Source of the DNA: Flavobacterium paronense
GTDB lineage: Bacteria; Bacteroidota; Bacteroidia; Flavobacteriales; Flavobacteriaceae
Length of the DNA: 64,000 bases
Direction of reading: 5' to 3'
NCBI RefSeq assembly: GCF_030409795.1
Contig: NZ_JAUFQN010000019.1
Span: 1,860,001-1,924,000 of the forward strand
This document shows positions 51,985 through 60,531 of this stretch, piece by piece. The position numbers were made by a program, and so were the translations under genes. A model generated the notes under the pieces. That model did not search any database. It was given only the letters and a program-made list of their open reading frames with translations, and had not been told where the DNA came from. How positions within the stretch are numbered: position 1 is the first letter of the stretch; the number at the start of each line of letters is the position of its first letter.

Positions 51985-51996
51985 TCAGCGTTTTCT
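51967..51996. terminator. bidirectional terminator containing both stop codons
   Basis: AAAACGCTG (51969-51977) and CAGCGTTTT (51986-51994) form a perfect 9-bp stem with an 8-nt loop. The helicase stop TAA (51982-51984) and the opposing kinase stop TAG (51983-51981 on minus) overlap inside the loop. A/T runs outside the stem let it act in both directions. The stem codes the last residues of both proteins. Confidence 0.8.
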
Positions 51997-54185
51997 TTAT
52001 TTTTAATTTGATTGTGAATTACCTGAAATAACTTCGATGGTTCAAAAGGTTTTACCATTACATCATTCATACCGGCTGAAATTGCTTGTTCTGCGACTTC
52101 CTGTTTATCAAAAGCTGTCAAAGCAATAATTGGAATGGTTATTCCTTTTTCTCTAATTTTTCTTGTAGTATCAAAACCGTTGATTAAGGGCATATTGATA
52201 TCCATTAATATCAAATCAAACGATTCTCGTTCTAATGCTACCAAAGCAGCATAACCATCATCTACAATTGTACAACTCATATTGCTGCTCTGGATAATTT
52301 TTTTGGTCACAACCTGATTGATTTTATTGTCTTCTACAACCAAAATATTGTATAAATGACTGGTTGATAAATCTACTTCAATATTATTGATAATTTCTAT
52401 TGATTTATCTTCATCAAATTCAAATCCGATAGTGAATGAAAAAGTGGTGCCAACATTTTCCTCGCTTTCCAGATGAATTTCGCTGTCAAATAATTTCACC
52501 AAACTAGAAACAATAGACAATCCCAAACCTGTACCTTGATAATCTTCCTCTTTCCGTTCTATTTGAACAAATTTATCAAAGACTTTATCCTGATGTTCTT
52601 TTGCAATGCCAATTCCGGTATCTTTTACTTTAAATTCAATAAAATAGACTTTGCCTTCTACTTTTTTCAAATCGGCAATGACAGCAACTTCACCGTTTTT
52701 GGTAAACTTCAACGCATTACTCACTAAATTCATTATGATTTGTGACAAGCGGAGTTTATCGCCAATTAAAAACTCAGGAATGGCCGTATCAATTTCAACA
52801 GTAAATACATCATTGTTTTTATCGGCTATATATTCAACCGAATTTTTTATCAAAGTGATTTCATCCGTAAGGTTAAAAATCAGGTTTTCTAATACAATGC
52901 GTTTCTCTTCTATCTTATTGATTTGAAGAATATCATTCACAAGTGAAAGCAGGTATTTTGCAGAAAATTTTAAGGATTTTAAGTGTGGACTATTACCAAG
53001 TTCTTTATGTTCGTCTAAAATAATATTGGTAATTCCAATAACTCCGTACAATGGAGTTCTTAGCTCATGAGTAATTGTAGACACAAACTGGGATTTGAGC
53101 TGCGATGCTTCTTCTGCGGCTTCTTTGGCCAAAACAAGTTGCTCATTAGCTTTTTGTAATTCGATATTGGCTTGTTCTCTTAGCTTTATATTTTTGTACA
53201 AAGTCAATAGAAACAACAACAAAATTATCAGGATGACTATAAATAAAATAACAATCAATTTTGACTGTTTAATGCTTTTTTGATGCTTTTCGTTTACTTT
53301 CTCAATTCGTTCCAATTGATTTTTGTATTCGTCCAACTCAATTTGTACCGCTGTATTCTCAAGGTTGTCGAGTTTGTCATCTGAATAAACAACTTTATTT
53401 AATGAATCTAATTTTGCTTTATACTCCTTTGCTTTTTCAGGTTCATCATAATGTTTGTGATGGCGAACCAAGTTTTCATAAATACTAATTAAGTAGGAGT
53501 CAGATTGAATCTCCTTGGCTATTTTGTGAGCTTTAGCATAATATTGTTCTGCTTCGGTTTTTCTATTATGATATGTAGCATAAATCCCAAGCAGCGAATT
53601 CATTCTCATTTTGATTTCTTGGTCACCATACTTCAGTACATTTTCCTGAATGTCTTTTAAATAGAGATTTCCTTCATCGTATTTGTCAATCGCAAAATAA
53701 GCACTGACAAGATTCATCTTTGTATTATTGATGTCGGTGCTGTCCTTGATTTTTTCGGCATAAAATAATGCCTTTTTATAATAATTGATTCCTTTTGGAA
53801 CATCAACTTGGTTGTAATAATAAACACTTCCTAAATTGCCATATATCCAATTGAAGAGTTTGTCATTATTGGTACTTTTGGCATAAGTAAGCGCTTTGTT
53901 ATAAAATTCAATTGCTTTTTTAGTATCGGAACATTCATTGTAAATAACACCAAGCGTATTGTAGGATTGAGCAATATATAAATCGTCATTAATAGCAAAA
54001 GAGCTAATCAATGCTTGCTTTGAAGATTCTAATGCAATGTCGTATTTTGCCTCATTAAAATCGGTTACAGCTTGATTAAGTAATTTATCAATTTCCGCTT
54101 TTTCTTTCTTATAATCTTGCGCTACCGTATTGGCATAACAAAAAAATAAAAACACAAGTAAACTAATTGATTTGGCTTTAATCAT
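51981..54185 (-). CDS. hybrid histidine kinase with periplasmic TPR sensor region
   Basis: A 734-residue protein with a signal peptide (MIKAKSISLLVFLFFCYANT), a TPR-type helical sensor region (about 30-270, repeats such as AIEFYNKALTYAKS and GINYYKKALFYAEK), a coiled coil, one membrane helix at about 308-330 (LIVILFIVILIILLLFLL), HisKA with phosphoacceptor His373 in FVSTITHELRTPLYG, an HATPase domain (NLVSNALKFT, DTGIG, GTGLGLSIV) and a receiver domain with Asp662 in LILMDINMPLINGFD. There is no DNA-binding output, so the phosphate presumably passes to an HPt protein elsewhere. The signal is unknown. It overlaps the convergent helicase by 4 bp at the stop codons. Confidence 0.93.
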   Translation of the reverse strand: MIKAKSISLLVFLFFCYANTVAQDYKKEKAEIDKLLNQAVTDFNEAKYDIALESSKQALISSFAINDDLYIAQSYNTLGVIYNECSDTKKAIEFYNKALTYAKSTNNDKLFNWIYGNLGSVYYYNQVDVPKGINYYKKALFYAEKIKDSTDINNTKMNLVSAYFAIDKYDEGNLYLKDIQENVLKYGDQEIKMRMNSLLGIYATYHNRKTEAEQYYAKAHKIAKEIQSDSYLISIYENLVRHHKHYDEPEKAKEYKAKLDSLNKVVYSDDKLDNLENTAVQIELDEYKNQLERIEKVNEKHQKSIKQSKLIVILFIVILIILLLFLLTLYKNIKLREQANIELQKANEQLVLAKEAAEEASQLKSQFVSTITHELRTPLYGVIGITNIILDEHKELGNSPHLKSLKFSAKYLLSLVNDILQINKIEEKRIVLENLIFNLTDEITLIKNSVEYIADKNNDVFTVEIDTAIPEFLIGDKLRLSQIIMNLVSNALKFTKNGEVAVIADLKKVEGKVYFIEFKVKDTGIGIAKEHQDKVFDKFVQIERKEEDYQGTGLGLSIVSSLVKLFDSEIHLESEENVGTTFSFTIGFEFDEDKSIEIINNIEVDLSTSHLYNILVVEDNKINQVVTKKIIQSSNMSCTIVDDGYAALVALERESFDLILMDINMPLINGFDTTRKIREKGITIPIIALTAFDKQEVAEQAISAGMNDVMVKPFEPSKLFQVIHNQIKNKENAD

Positions 54186-54202
54186 AAGGATTGTTCAACG
54201 CT

Positions 54203-54210
54203 CAAATATA
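54203..54210 (-). promoter_or_regulatory. -7 promoter element TATATTTG of the hybrid kinase
   Basis: An exact TAnnTTTG match on the minus strand, 17 nt before the ATG at 54185 and downstream of the ettA terminator. Confidence 0.5.
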
Positions 54211-54226
54211 AAATTTTTATTCAAGA

Positions 54227-54251
54227 AAAAATCCCGATTGCTCGGGATTTT
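54227..54251 (-). terminator. intrinsic terminator of ettA
   Basis: Read on the minus strand, ATCCCGA and TCGGGAT form a 7-bp stem with a 4-nt loop, flanked by A and by a run of T. It lies 12 nt after the ettA stop and separates it from the kinase gene. Confidence 0.85.
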
Positions 54252-54263
54252 CAATGCTTTTAA

Positions 54264-55958
54264 TTAATTTCTAATTAATTTTCTATACTTGATTCGTTTT
54301 GGAGTCACATCAACACCCAAACGTTTCTTTTTGTTCTCTTCATATTCTGAAAATCCGCCTTCAAAATAGTAAACTTCAGAGTTACCTTCAAACGCCAAAA
54401 TATGTGTGCAAATTCTATCCAAAAACCATCTGTCGTGACTAATTACTACAGCACAACCGGCAAAATTTTCTAACCCTTCTTCTAAAGCACGAAGCGTATT
54501 GATGTCTAAATCATTTGTTGGTTCATCTAATAATAATACGTTTCCTTCTTCTTTCAATGTCATCGCCAAGTGCAAACGGTTACGTTCACCACCTGATAAT
54601 GTGGCTACTTTTTTGTTTTGATCGCTTCCTCCAAAATTAAAACGGGATAAGTAAGCTCTCGAGTTCACTTGTCTTCCACCCATCATGATTAATTCTTGTC
54701 CGTCACAGAAGTTTTCCCATATTGATTTATTGGCATCAATATTTGAGTGGGCTTGGTCAACATAAGCAATCTTAACCGTATCACCAATGGTAAATTCGCC
54801 TGCATCCGGTTTTTCTTCTCCCATAATCATTCTGAAAATAGTAGATTTACCGGCACCGTTTGGACCGATGATTCCAACAATTCCGGCTTGAGGTAAAGTG
54901 AAGTTTAAGTTGTCATATAATAACTTATCTCCAAAAGCTTTGGCTACATTTTTAGCTTCAATAACATTGGTTCCTAAACGTGGACCATTGGGAATGTAGA
55001 TTTCTAATTTCTCGTCGAGTTCTTTTTGGTCTTCGTTTAAGAGTTTGTCGTAATTTTGTAGACGTGCTTTTTGTTTGGTTTGTCTTCCTTTGGCACCTTG
55101 ACGAACCCAATCTAACTCTCGTTCTAGAGTTTTTCTGCGTTTAGAAGCCACTTTTTCTTCTTGCTCCATTCGCTTTGTTTTTTGGTCAAGCCAAGAAGAA
55201 TAGTTTCCTTTCCACGGAATACCTTCTCCTCTATCTAATTCCAAAATCCAACCGGCAACGTTATCTAAGAAATACCTATCGTGTGTTACTGCGATTACGG
55301 TTCCGGCATATTGCGCTAAATGTTGTTCTAACCAAAGTACGCTTTCAGCATCCAAGTGGTTGGTTGGCTCATCCAATAACAATACATCAGGTTGTTGTAA
55401 TAGCAAACGACACAAAGCCACACGGCGTTTTTCTCCACCCGATAATACACTGATTGGCATATCACCTTCTGGTGTGCGAAGTGCATCCATTGCGACTTCT
55501 AATTTATTATCAATTTCCCAAGCACCACAAGCATCAATTCTATCTTGCAATTCCGCTTGACGAGCCATTAATTTATCCATCTTATCGGCATCTTCATATA
55601 CTTCAGGCAAACCAAAACTGTCATTTATTGTATTGAATTCGTCCAAAAGCGCCATTGTTTCTGCTACACCTTCCTTTACTATTTCTAAAACCGTTTTAGT
55701 TTCATCTAGTTTTGGCTCTTGTTCTAAATAACCAACCGTATAACCTGGTTGAAATACTACATCACCTTGGTAATTTTTATCTACTCCGGCAATAATTTTC
55801 AACAAGGAAGATTTACCCGAACCATTTAATCCTAGAATTCCAATTTTTGCTCCGTAGAAGAAACTTAAATAGATGTTTTTTAGTACTTGCTTATCACTTC
55901 CTTGATACGATTTACTCAATCGTTGCATGGAGAAAATTACTTTTTTATCGTCAGACAT
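54264..55958 (-). CDS. ettA: ABC-F translation factor EttA
   Basis: A 564-residue cytoplasmic protein with two ABC ATPase domains in tandem and no membrane part. The first Walker A is GLNGSGKSS with signature LSGGEKRR and Walker B VLLLDEPTNHLD; the second is GPNGAGKS with LSGGERNR and VLLLDEPTNDLD. Between them lies the basic P-site tRNA-interaction motif region (KRRKTLERELDWVRQG, KGRQTKQKARL) that marks EttA among ABC-F proteins. EttA gates the ribosome's first elongation step according to ATP/ADP. Length fits (about 555 in E. coli). The upstream gap holds TTAGATTAT repeats. Confidence 0.93.
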   Translation of the reverse strand: MSDDKKVIFSMQRLSKSYQGSDKQVLKNIYLSFFYGAKIGILGLNGSGKSSLLKIIAGVDKNYQGDVVFQPGYTVGYLEQEPKLDETKTVLEIVKEGVAETMALLDEFNTINDSFGLPEVYEDADKMDKLMARQAELQDRIDACGAWEIDNKLEVAMDALRTPEGDMPISVLSGGEKRRVALCRLLLQQPDVLLLDEPTNHLDAESVLWLEQHLAQYAGTVIAVTHDRYFLDNVAGWILELDRGEGIPWKGNYSSWLDQKTKRMEQEEKVASKRRKTLERELDWVRQGAKGRQTKQKARLQNYDKLLNEDQKELDEKLEIYIPNGPRLGTNVIEAKNVAKAFGDKLLYDNLNFTLPQAGIVGIIGPNGAGKSTIFRMIMGEEKPDAGEFTIGDTVKIAYVDQAHSNIDANKSIWENFCDGQELIMMGGRQVNSRAYLSRFNFGGSDQNKKVATLSGGERNRLHLAMTLKEEGNVLLLDEPTNDLDINTLRALEEGLENFAGCAVVISHDRWFLDRICTHILAFEGNSEVYYFEGGFSEYEENKKKRLGVDVTPKRIKYRKLIRN

Positions 55959-56001
55959 ATTTAGATTATTAGATAGTTAGATTATTAGATTATTTAGATT
56001 A
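55959..56001. repeat. TTAGATTAT direct repeats upstream of ettA
   Basis: A 40-bp run of imperfect TTAGATTAT/TTAGATAG units between the small membrane protein gene and the ettA start. Comparable low-complexity runs occur in several other gaps of the window. Confidence 0.6.
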
Positions 56002-56181
56002 CAATCGCCCTTTAAGCGAACTAAAAACCCAAGCATTGGCTAAGAAACCGACACCTACTGCTCCGAAACCCCAACCTGCAGTATCAGCATAACGATATAC
56101 TCCTAATCCGATTAGAGTGAATCCCATGATAATCATGATTAAGGTTGCCCATCCTAAAACGGTATTTTTATTCATTCCCAT
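55999..56181 (-). CDS. small membrane protein, CAL67264 type
   Basis: A 60-residue protein with two hydrophobic helices (about 8-29, VLGWATLIMIIMGFTLIGLGVY, and about 36-54, GWGFGAVGVGFLANAWVFS) and a basic end (SLKGRL). From memory it matches a small membrane-protein family found across Flavobacteriia; no function is known. It lies between the polyketide operon (88 bp upstream) and ettA, on the same strand as both. A near-consensus -7 motif (GATATTTG) precedes it. Confidence 0.7.
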   Translation of the reverse strand: MGMNKNTVLGWATLIMIIMGFTLIGLGVYRYADTAGWGFGAVGVGFLANAWVFSSLKGRL

Positions 56182-56269
56182 AATTTGTGGTATTTATTTT
56201 TTAGCGAAAGCAAATATCGTAAAAAAATATGTTTTGGAACAAAATGTACTACTGCATTTATGCAATAAT

Positions 56270-56767
56270 TTAAAAACTTATTATTCTTTCAAACTTACCA
56301 TGATGACTTTTGGAAGCTGGATTTAAAATCTTGTTTATCAAATCATAATAGAATGGTAATTCATTGGTTTTGATAAGCTGTTCGCTGGATGAAAGCGTTT
56401 TTATTTTATAAAAAAATATAGGGTGAAGCAATGCATTGGTTTCAACAAACTCTGAATTGATTGTAGTTTGGGTATAATAAGTGGTATCATAGCAAACAAC
56501 AATACCATGAATTATTCCTTCTTTTGATTCTATATCAAAACATTCTAATCGAAGTGGAATAAATCCCCTTATATTAGTTTGGCGATTGTAAATTTTGTAG
56601 CAGGCTTCTTTTCTGCTCCATAAATTCCAAACTGCTGTTTCGGGATCATCAGAGTTCAAAATATACAGTTGCTCATTTGGAGTAAAAAGTTTGTCTAAAA
56701 ATCCTCTGCGTTTCCAATTGCTTTCTTTTTTGGCAAGAGCTAAATCTATAATATCATTTCCAATCAC
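56270..56767 (-). CDS. 4'-phosphopantetheinyl transferase
   Basis: A 165-residue enzyme that transfers phosphopantetheine from CoA to a serine of a carrier protein. The two family motifs are present: IGNDIIDL at the N-terminus (Asp5 is a Mg2+ ligand) and WSRKEACYK (residues 50-58, Glu54). Size is between AcpS (about 125) and Sfp (about 230). It overlaps the acyl carrier protein gene by 4 bp, so it most probably activates that carrier. Last gene of the seven-gene operon. Confidence 0.88.
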   Translation of the reverse strand: MIGNDIIDLALAKKESNWKRRGFLDKLFTPNEQLYILNSDDPETAVWNLWSRKEACYKIYNRQTNIRGFIPLRLECFDIESKEGIIHGIVVCYDTTYYTQTTINSEFVETNALLHPIFFYKIKTLSSSEQLIKTNELPFYYDLINKILNPASKSHHGKFERIISF

Positions 56768-57018
56768 TTTTCTGAAAGTTTGCTTTGAATTATTTCTATA
56801 GTAGCTTTTACAGAAAGCATCTTTTCCATAGATTCATTGTCTATTGTTATCTCAAAAGCATCTTCTACGTCTAAAACAATATCAACCAAATTAGCCGAAT
56901 TTATATTTAAATCCTTAATAAAATCGGTATTCTCATTGATGTTATCGAAGGCCTGTTCATTCTTGACAAAAGGTTTTACGATCGTTTTCAATTTTTCAAT
57001 GATAGCAGCTTTATCCAT
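56764..57018 (-). CDS. dedicated acyl carrier protein
   Basis: An 84-residue, acidic, helical carrier protein. The phosphopantetheine attachment site is Ser41 in INSANLVDIVLDVEDAF. The usual DSL is NSA here, so the Asp before the serine is replaced by Asn and the following Leu by Ala, while the rest of helix II (LVDIVLDVEDAF) is typical. This suggests a specialised carrier read by the transferase encoded next to it, not the fatty-acid ACP. It follows the ketosynthase gene by 7 nt. Confidence 0.88.
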   Translation of the reverse strand: MDKAAIIEKLKTIVKPFVKNEQAFDNINENTDFIKDLNINSANLVDIVLDVEDAFEITIDNESMEKMLSVKATIEIIQSKLSEK

Positions 57019-57025
57019 AGTTTAG

Positions 57026-58294
57026 TTATATTTTTTTTATAATCACACAGCCATTCACATCTCCAAATCCGAAACTGGCTTTGGCTAAGATAGTGATATC
57101 TTTTTCAATAAGTTGTTGCGGAATTCTAGAGATGTCAATTGTATTGATGATATCAGAATTTATATCCTCACAGTTTATATTCGGAAAAACAAATCCGTGA
57201 TAAACCTGAAGCACCGAAGCAACACTTTCAATACTTCCTGCGGCTGACAAACAATGGCCAACCATTGATTTTAATGAGTTGATATAGGGAAAATCAATTC
57301 CCTTTCTGTTCAGTGCCTCACTCCAATTCTGTATTTCCAAACCGTCTTTACTGGTCGCCGTTAAATGTCCGTTTATGGCATCAATAGCATCCGAGTTAAT
57401 TCCGGCATGAGCCATAGCAGCTGTTATGCATTTTTGCACCGCAACTGGATTTGGAGCTGTCATTGTTCCTAGTCCGCGTTGTCCACCGGAGTTTATATTT
57501 CCTCCTAGAACCTCTGCATAAATTAGGGCACCACGAGCTATAGCAGTTTCTAAATCTTCTAATACTAATGCACCTGCACCGCTCCCTGGTACAAACCCTG
57601 AAGCTGTAGCCGACATTGGTCTGGAACCTTGTTCTGGTGTTTCGTTGTGTTTAAATGTGCACACTTTCATAGCGTCAAATCCACCCCAAATATAAGGTCC
57701 ACTATCGCTAGTACTTCCTGCTAACATTCTTTTGGCTTGACCGAGTTTAATGCGTTCATAAGCCATCAAAATACTTTCGGTTCCTGTGGTACAAGCAGAA
57801 GAATTAGTTGTGACTTGATTTCCCAAACCGAGTTTTCCTCCCAAATAAGCACTCACGCCGCTGTTCATTGTTTGAGCAACAGCAGTGCTTCCTAGTTTAC
57901 GGGTTTCCAGATTATCGATTTTATAAATGCTTTCTCTAAACTTTTCAATACCTGAAGTTCCGGTTCCGAAAATTGTACCCGAATCCCAATCCGGGTTTTC
58001 CTTCTGCTCGATGGGTAGACCGGCATCTTTCCATGCCTCCATTCCGGCAATAACACCATATAAAATTCCAGTTGAATTAAAATTTCTAAGTTCCAACTCT
58101 GTAAAATAGTCTCTTTTTAATGCTTCTGAGATTTCTGGAGTTCCCGAAATCTGACAGGAAAATTGTAAGCGTTCAAGTTCAGCATCATGTTTTATGCCTG
58201 AAATTCCGTTTTTAATCGCATGAGTAAACGCAGCGAGTCCCACTCCATTTGGAGCAACAATTCCCAGACCTGTTATCACTACTCTTCTTTCCAT
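57026..58294 (-). CDS. beta-ketoacyl-ACP synthase, FabF-like
   Basis: A 422-residue KAS I/II-type condensing enzyme. The Cys-His-His triad is complete: Cys168 in NSSACTTGTES, His310 in INGHLTATS and His347 in SMVGHCLSAAGS. VVITGLGIVAPNG opens the protein and FGFGDVNGC closes it, both family features. In this operon it probably elongates or builds the acyl chain on the dedicated carrier. It starts 1 nt after the dehydratase ends. There is no adjacent chain-length-factor partner, so it is not a classical type II pair. Confidence 0.92.
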   Translation of the reverse strand: MERRVVITGLGIVAPNGVGLAAFTHAIKNGISGIKHDAELERLQFSCQISGTPEISEALKRDYFTELELRNFNSTGILYGVIAGMEAWKDAGLPIEQKENPDWDSGTIFGTGTSGIEKFRESIYKIDNLETRKLGSTAVAQTMNSGVSAYLGGKLGLGNQVTTNSSACTTGTESILMAYERIKLGQAKRMLAGSTSDSGPYIWGGFDAMKVCTFKHNETPEQGSRPMSATASGFVPGSGAGALVLEDLETAIARGALIYAEVLGGNINSGGQRGLGTMTAPNPVAVQKCITAAMAHAGINSDAIDAINGHLTATSKDGLEIQNWSEALNRKGIDFPYINSLKSMVGHCLSAAGSIESVASVLQVYHGFVFPNINCEDINSDIINTIDISRIPQQLIEKDITILAKASFGFGDVNGCVIIKKI

Positions 58295-58295
58295 T

Positions 58296-58721
58296 TTATA
58301 AAATAATTCCGGCTATAGTGCCATGGCAAACTTCTTCTTTATTTGCAGTAAGCATTTTAACTTTGCACTTCAACTTACCAAATCTAAAATATACTTTTTC
58401 TGAAACTACGGTTACCGTTTCATTGGGATAAACCGGTTTCAGGTATTCAATTTCAGCTGATGTTAATGCGACTTTTGATTTATCATTAAAATCATTTCCT
58501 AATAAATAAATTCCAAAACAAACAACTCCGATTTGTGCCATAGTTTCGGTTAATATAACACCCGGTGTTATTGGATTGCCTTTAAAATGTCCTTTGTAAA
58601 ATTCTAAATCATCTCTAAAAGTATACTTTCCTTCCACGCCATTTTCATCGATATGCAGCAACTCATCTACAAATAAGAAAGGCTTTGAATAGGGTAATTT
58701 ATTTATAATACTTTTATACAT
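58296..58721 (-). CDS. 3-hydroxyacyl-ACP dehydratase, FabZ-like hotdog
   Basis: A 141-residue hotdog-fold protein from ATG 58721, which begins 1 nt after the type III synthase stop; a longer non-ATG start would overlap that gene. The FabZ active-site stretch GHFKGNPITPGVILTETMAQ is intact, with His45 and Glu59. It dehydrates 3-hydroxyacyl chains on a carrier protein. With the neighbouring ketosynthase and carrier it could install double bonds in an acyl or polyene starter. No ketoreductase or enoyl reductase is encoded nearby, so these would have to be shared with fatty-acid synthesis. Confidence 0.88.
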   Translation of the reverse strand: MYKSIINKLPYSKPFLFVDELLHIDENGVEGKYTFRDDLEFYKGHFKGNPITPGVILTETMAQIGVVCFGIYLLGNDFNDKSKVALTSAEIEYLKPVYPNETVTVVSEKVYFRFGKLKCKVKMLTANKEEVCHGTIAGIIL

Positions 58722-58722
58722 T

Positions 58723-59775
58723 TTAGAATTCAATTAATATACGTTGCGCTGAAAATCCTGGTCCAAAACTCAATAATAATCCCTTTTCTCCTTGCTTTGG
58801 TTTATTATCCATTATACGTTCTAAAACATATAATACTGTGGCACTCGACATGTTACCATACAATCGTAACACTTCTTTGGTATCATCTATATTCTTTCCT
58901 AAATCGGAAAACAAATCTTCCACTGTCTGTACAATTTTTTTACCTCCTGGATGGAAAATCAGATGGTCTATATCTTCGATTTTTAATTGATTTTTTTCTA
59001 AAAAAGGATGAATAATATCTGGAAAATGTGATGCAATAGTTTCGGGAACTTCAATATCCAAAACCATTTGCAGACCAGAATTGGTAAGTTTAAAACCCAT
59101 CATGTGAATCGCATCATAAAAGTGATACATTTCATCTGCCAGAATTTTTGGCCCTTCATCCTCTTCATGAGACGAAAGTAAAACACAAGCAGCGCCATCG
59201 CCAAAGATAGCCGCAGAAACAATATTTGCCATCGAATAATCATCGAGTTGAAATGTGGCCGTTGGGCTTTCTACTGCAATAATAGCTGCCCGTTTTCCTA
59301 GATTGGCCTGAAGAAAATTCTTAGCGTAAATCATCCCCGAAATTCCTGCTGCACAACCCATTTCGGTAACTGGCAATCTGATAATATCCTGACGTAATTT
59401 AAGTGAATTGATTAAATAGGCATCTAATGACGGAATCATAATTCCGGTACAACTTACTGTTATAATATAGTCGAGTGTTTCCGGTTTCCAGTCAGCTTTC
59501 TTTAAAGCTTTGTCAAGTACTTTTTCACCAAGGGCAATCACTTCTCGAACATAAATGTCGTTTCTTTCCTCAAATGATGTTTTGGTAAATACTTCAATTG
59601 GATCCATTATCGAGTACCGTTTATCTACCAGCGCACCTTCAAATATCTTGCTTACTTTCCTAATAAAACGCTCATCTTGTCCAATAAGCCATGTATTAAG
59701 AAACGGAAGTATTTCTTCTGTAGTTCTTGAATATTTGGGTAATTCTTTAGCAACTGTTTTTATTGTAACGCTCAT
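58723..59775 (-). CDS. type III polyketide synthase (chalcone/alkylresorcinol synthase family)
   Basis: A 350-residue homodimeric condensing enzyme. The catalytic triad is complete: Cys109 in VSCTGIMIPS, His275 in IFHPGGKK and Asn308 in LYGNMSSATVL, with the C-terminal GFGPGF-type loop present as LLSFGPGFSAQRILIEF. It condenses an acyl starter with malonyl-CoA units into resorcinols, pyrones or related rings. Neighbouring methyltransferase and FAD oxidoreductase genes recall the Streptomyces srsABC phenolic-lipid set, while the dedicated carrier, ketosynthase and dehydratase suggest an acyl chain made in the same operon. Starter and product cannot be read from sequence. Confidence 0.92.
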   Translation of the reverse strand: MSVTIKTVAKELPKYSRTTEEILPFLNTWLIGQDERFIRKVSKIFEGALVDKRYSIMDPIEVFTKTSFEERNDIYVREVIALGEKVLDKALKKADWKPETLDYIITVSCTGIMIPSLDAYLINSLKLRQDIIRLPVTEMGCAAGISGMIYAKNFLQANLGKRAAIIAVESPTATFQLDDYSMANIVSAAIFGDGAACVLLSSHEEDEGPKILADEMYHFYDAIHMMGFKLTNSGLQMVLDIEVPETIASHFPDIIHPFLEKNQLKIEDIDHLIFHPGGKKIVQTVEDLFSDLGKNIDDTKEVLRLYGNMSSATVLYVLERIMDNKPKQGEKGLLLSFGPGFSAQRILIEF

Positions 59776-59787
59776 TGGTATTCTGTA

Positions 59788-60531
59788 TTATTCTTTTTGT
59801 TCAAAATTTACAACTAACTGTAGGTTGATTATCCATTGGTATCGAAATGCCCATTTCCATTGTATGGTGTAGTTAGCAAAGTTCAATTTCTTAGAGAATT
59901 GCTCTAATTCCTGCTTTTTAAAACCTCTTAAAATCGAAATCAGTCCATCTTCTCTTGACATGGTATTCAATCCGAAGACAAAACACAAAGCCTGAAATAA
60001 TCGATAGGAAATGGCGCTTCTGTGCAAATCATTAATCACAATTCCGAGCCTCGCGTTGGTTTTAAATACTTCTAATAGTTTTATAATTTCTTCCTCTTTA
60101 AAATGATGAAGTGTCAATGTACACAGTACGATATCATAGTGTAGCGATGAAAAAGTGGTGTCAAATATATCTTCACAGCGGTATGTAACAGTAGGATAAT
60201 GAAGTGATAATTTTTTAGCATAATTGATTGTAAATTGATTTGCATCGATGCCAATTAATTTAAAATTTAAGTTGTTATTTTCAGCATAAAGAGCTAAGGT
60301 TCGTAACATATCACCATTACCACAACCTACATCTACAATAGTTGTACAAACATCCTTCGGCTTATGTCTCATGATTTTTTTGACGCCTTCGAGTGTCAGT
60401 TGGTTGCCACCTAACAGCTGATTTATTTTGGCGATTTTGTCCAGTGCATCACGAAGCTCTTCACCTTCCATCTCAAAATCATCCATAATCTCGGATTGAT
60501 TTGTTCGGTATTTTGTATTGAGTGGCATCAT
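59788..60531 (-). CDS. SAM-dependent methyltransferase
   Basis: A 247-residue class I methyltransferase. Motif I is IVDVGCGNGDMLRTLA (about 83-98); the post-I acidic residue is in LIGIDAN; motif II/IV is YDIVLCTLTLHHF. The start ATG overlaps the oxidoreductase stop as ATGA. Enzymes of this type next to type III synthases often O- or C-methylate the aromatic product; the target here is inferred only from position. The C-terminal third, beyond the Rossmann core, has no known motif. Confidence 0.88.
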   Translation of the reverse strand: MMPLNTKYRTNQSEIMDDFEMEGEELRDALDKIAKINQLLGGNQLTLEGVKKIMRHKPKDVCTTIVDVGCGNGDMLRTLALYAENNNLNFKLIGIDANQFTINYAKKLSLHYPTVTYRCEDIFDTTFSSLHYDIVLCTLTLHHFKEEEIIKLLEVFKTNARLGIVINDLHRSAISYRLFQALCFVFGLNTMSREDGLISILRGFKKQELEQFSKKLNFANYTIQWKWAFRYQWIINLQLVVNFEQKE

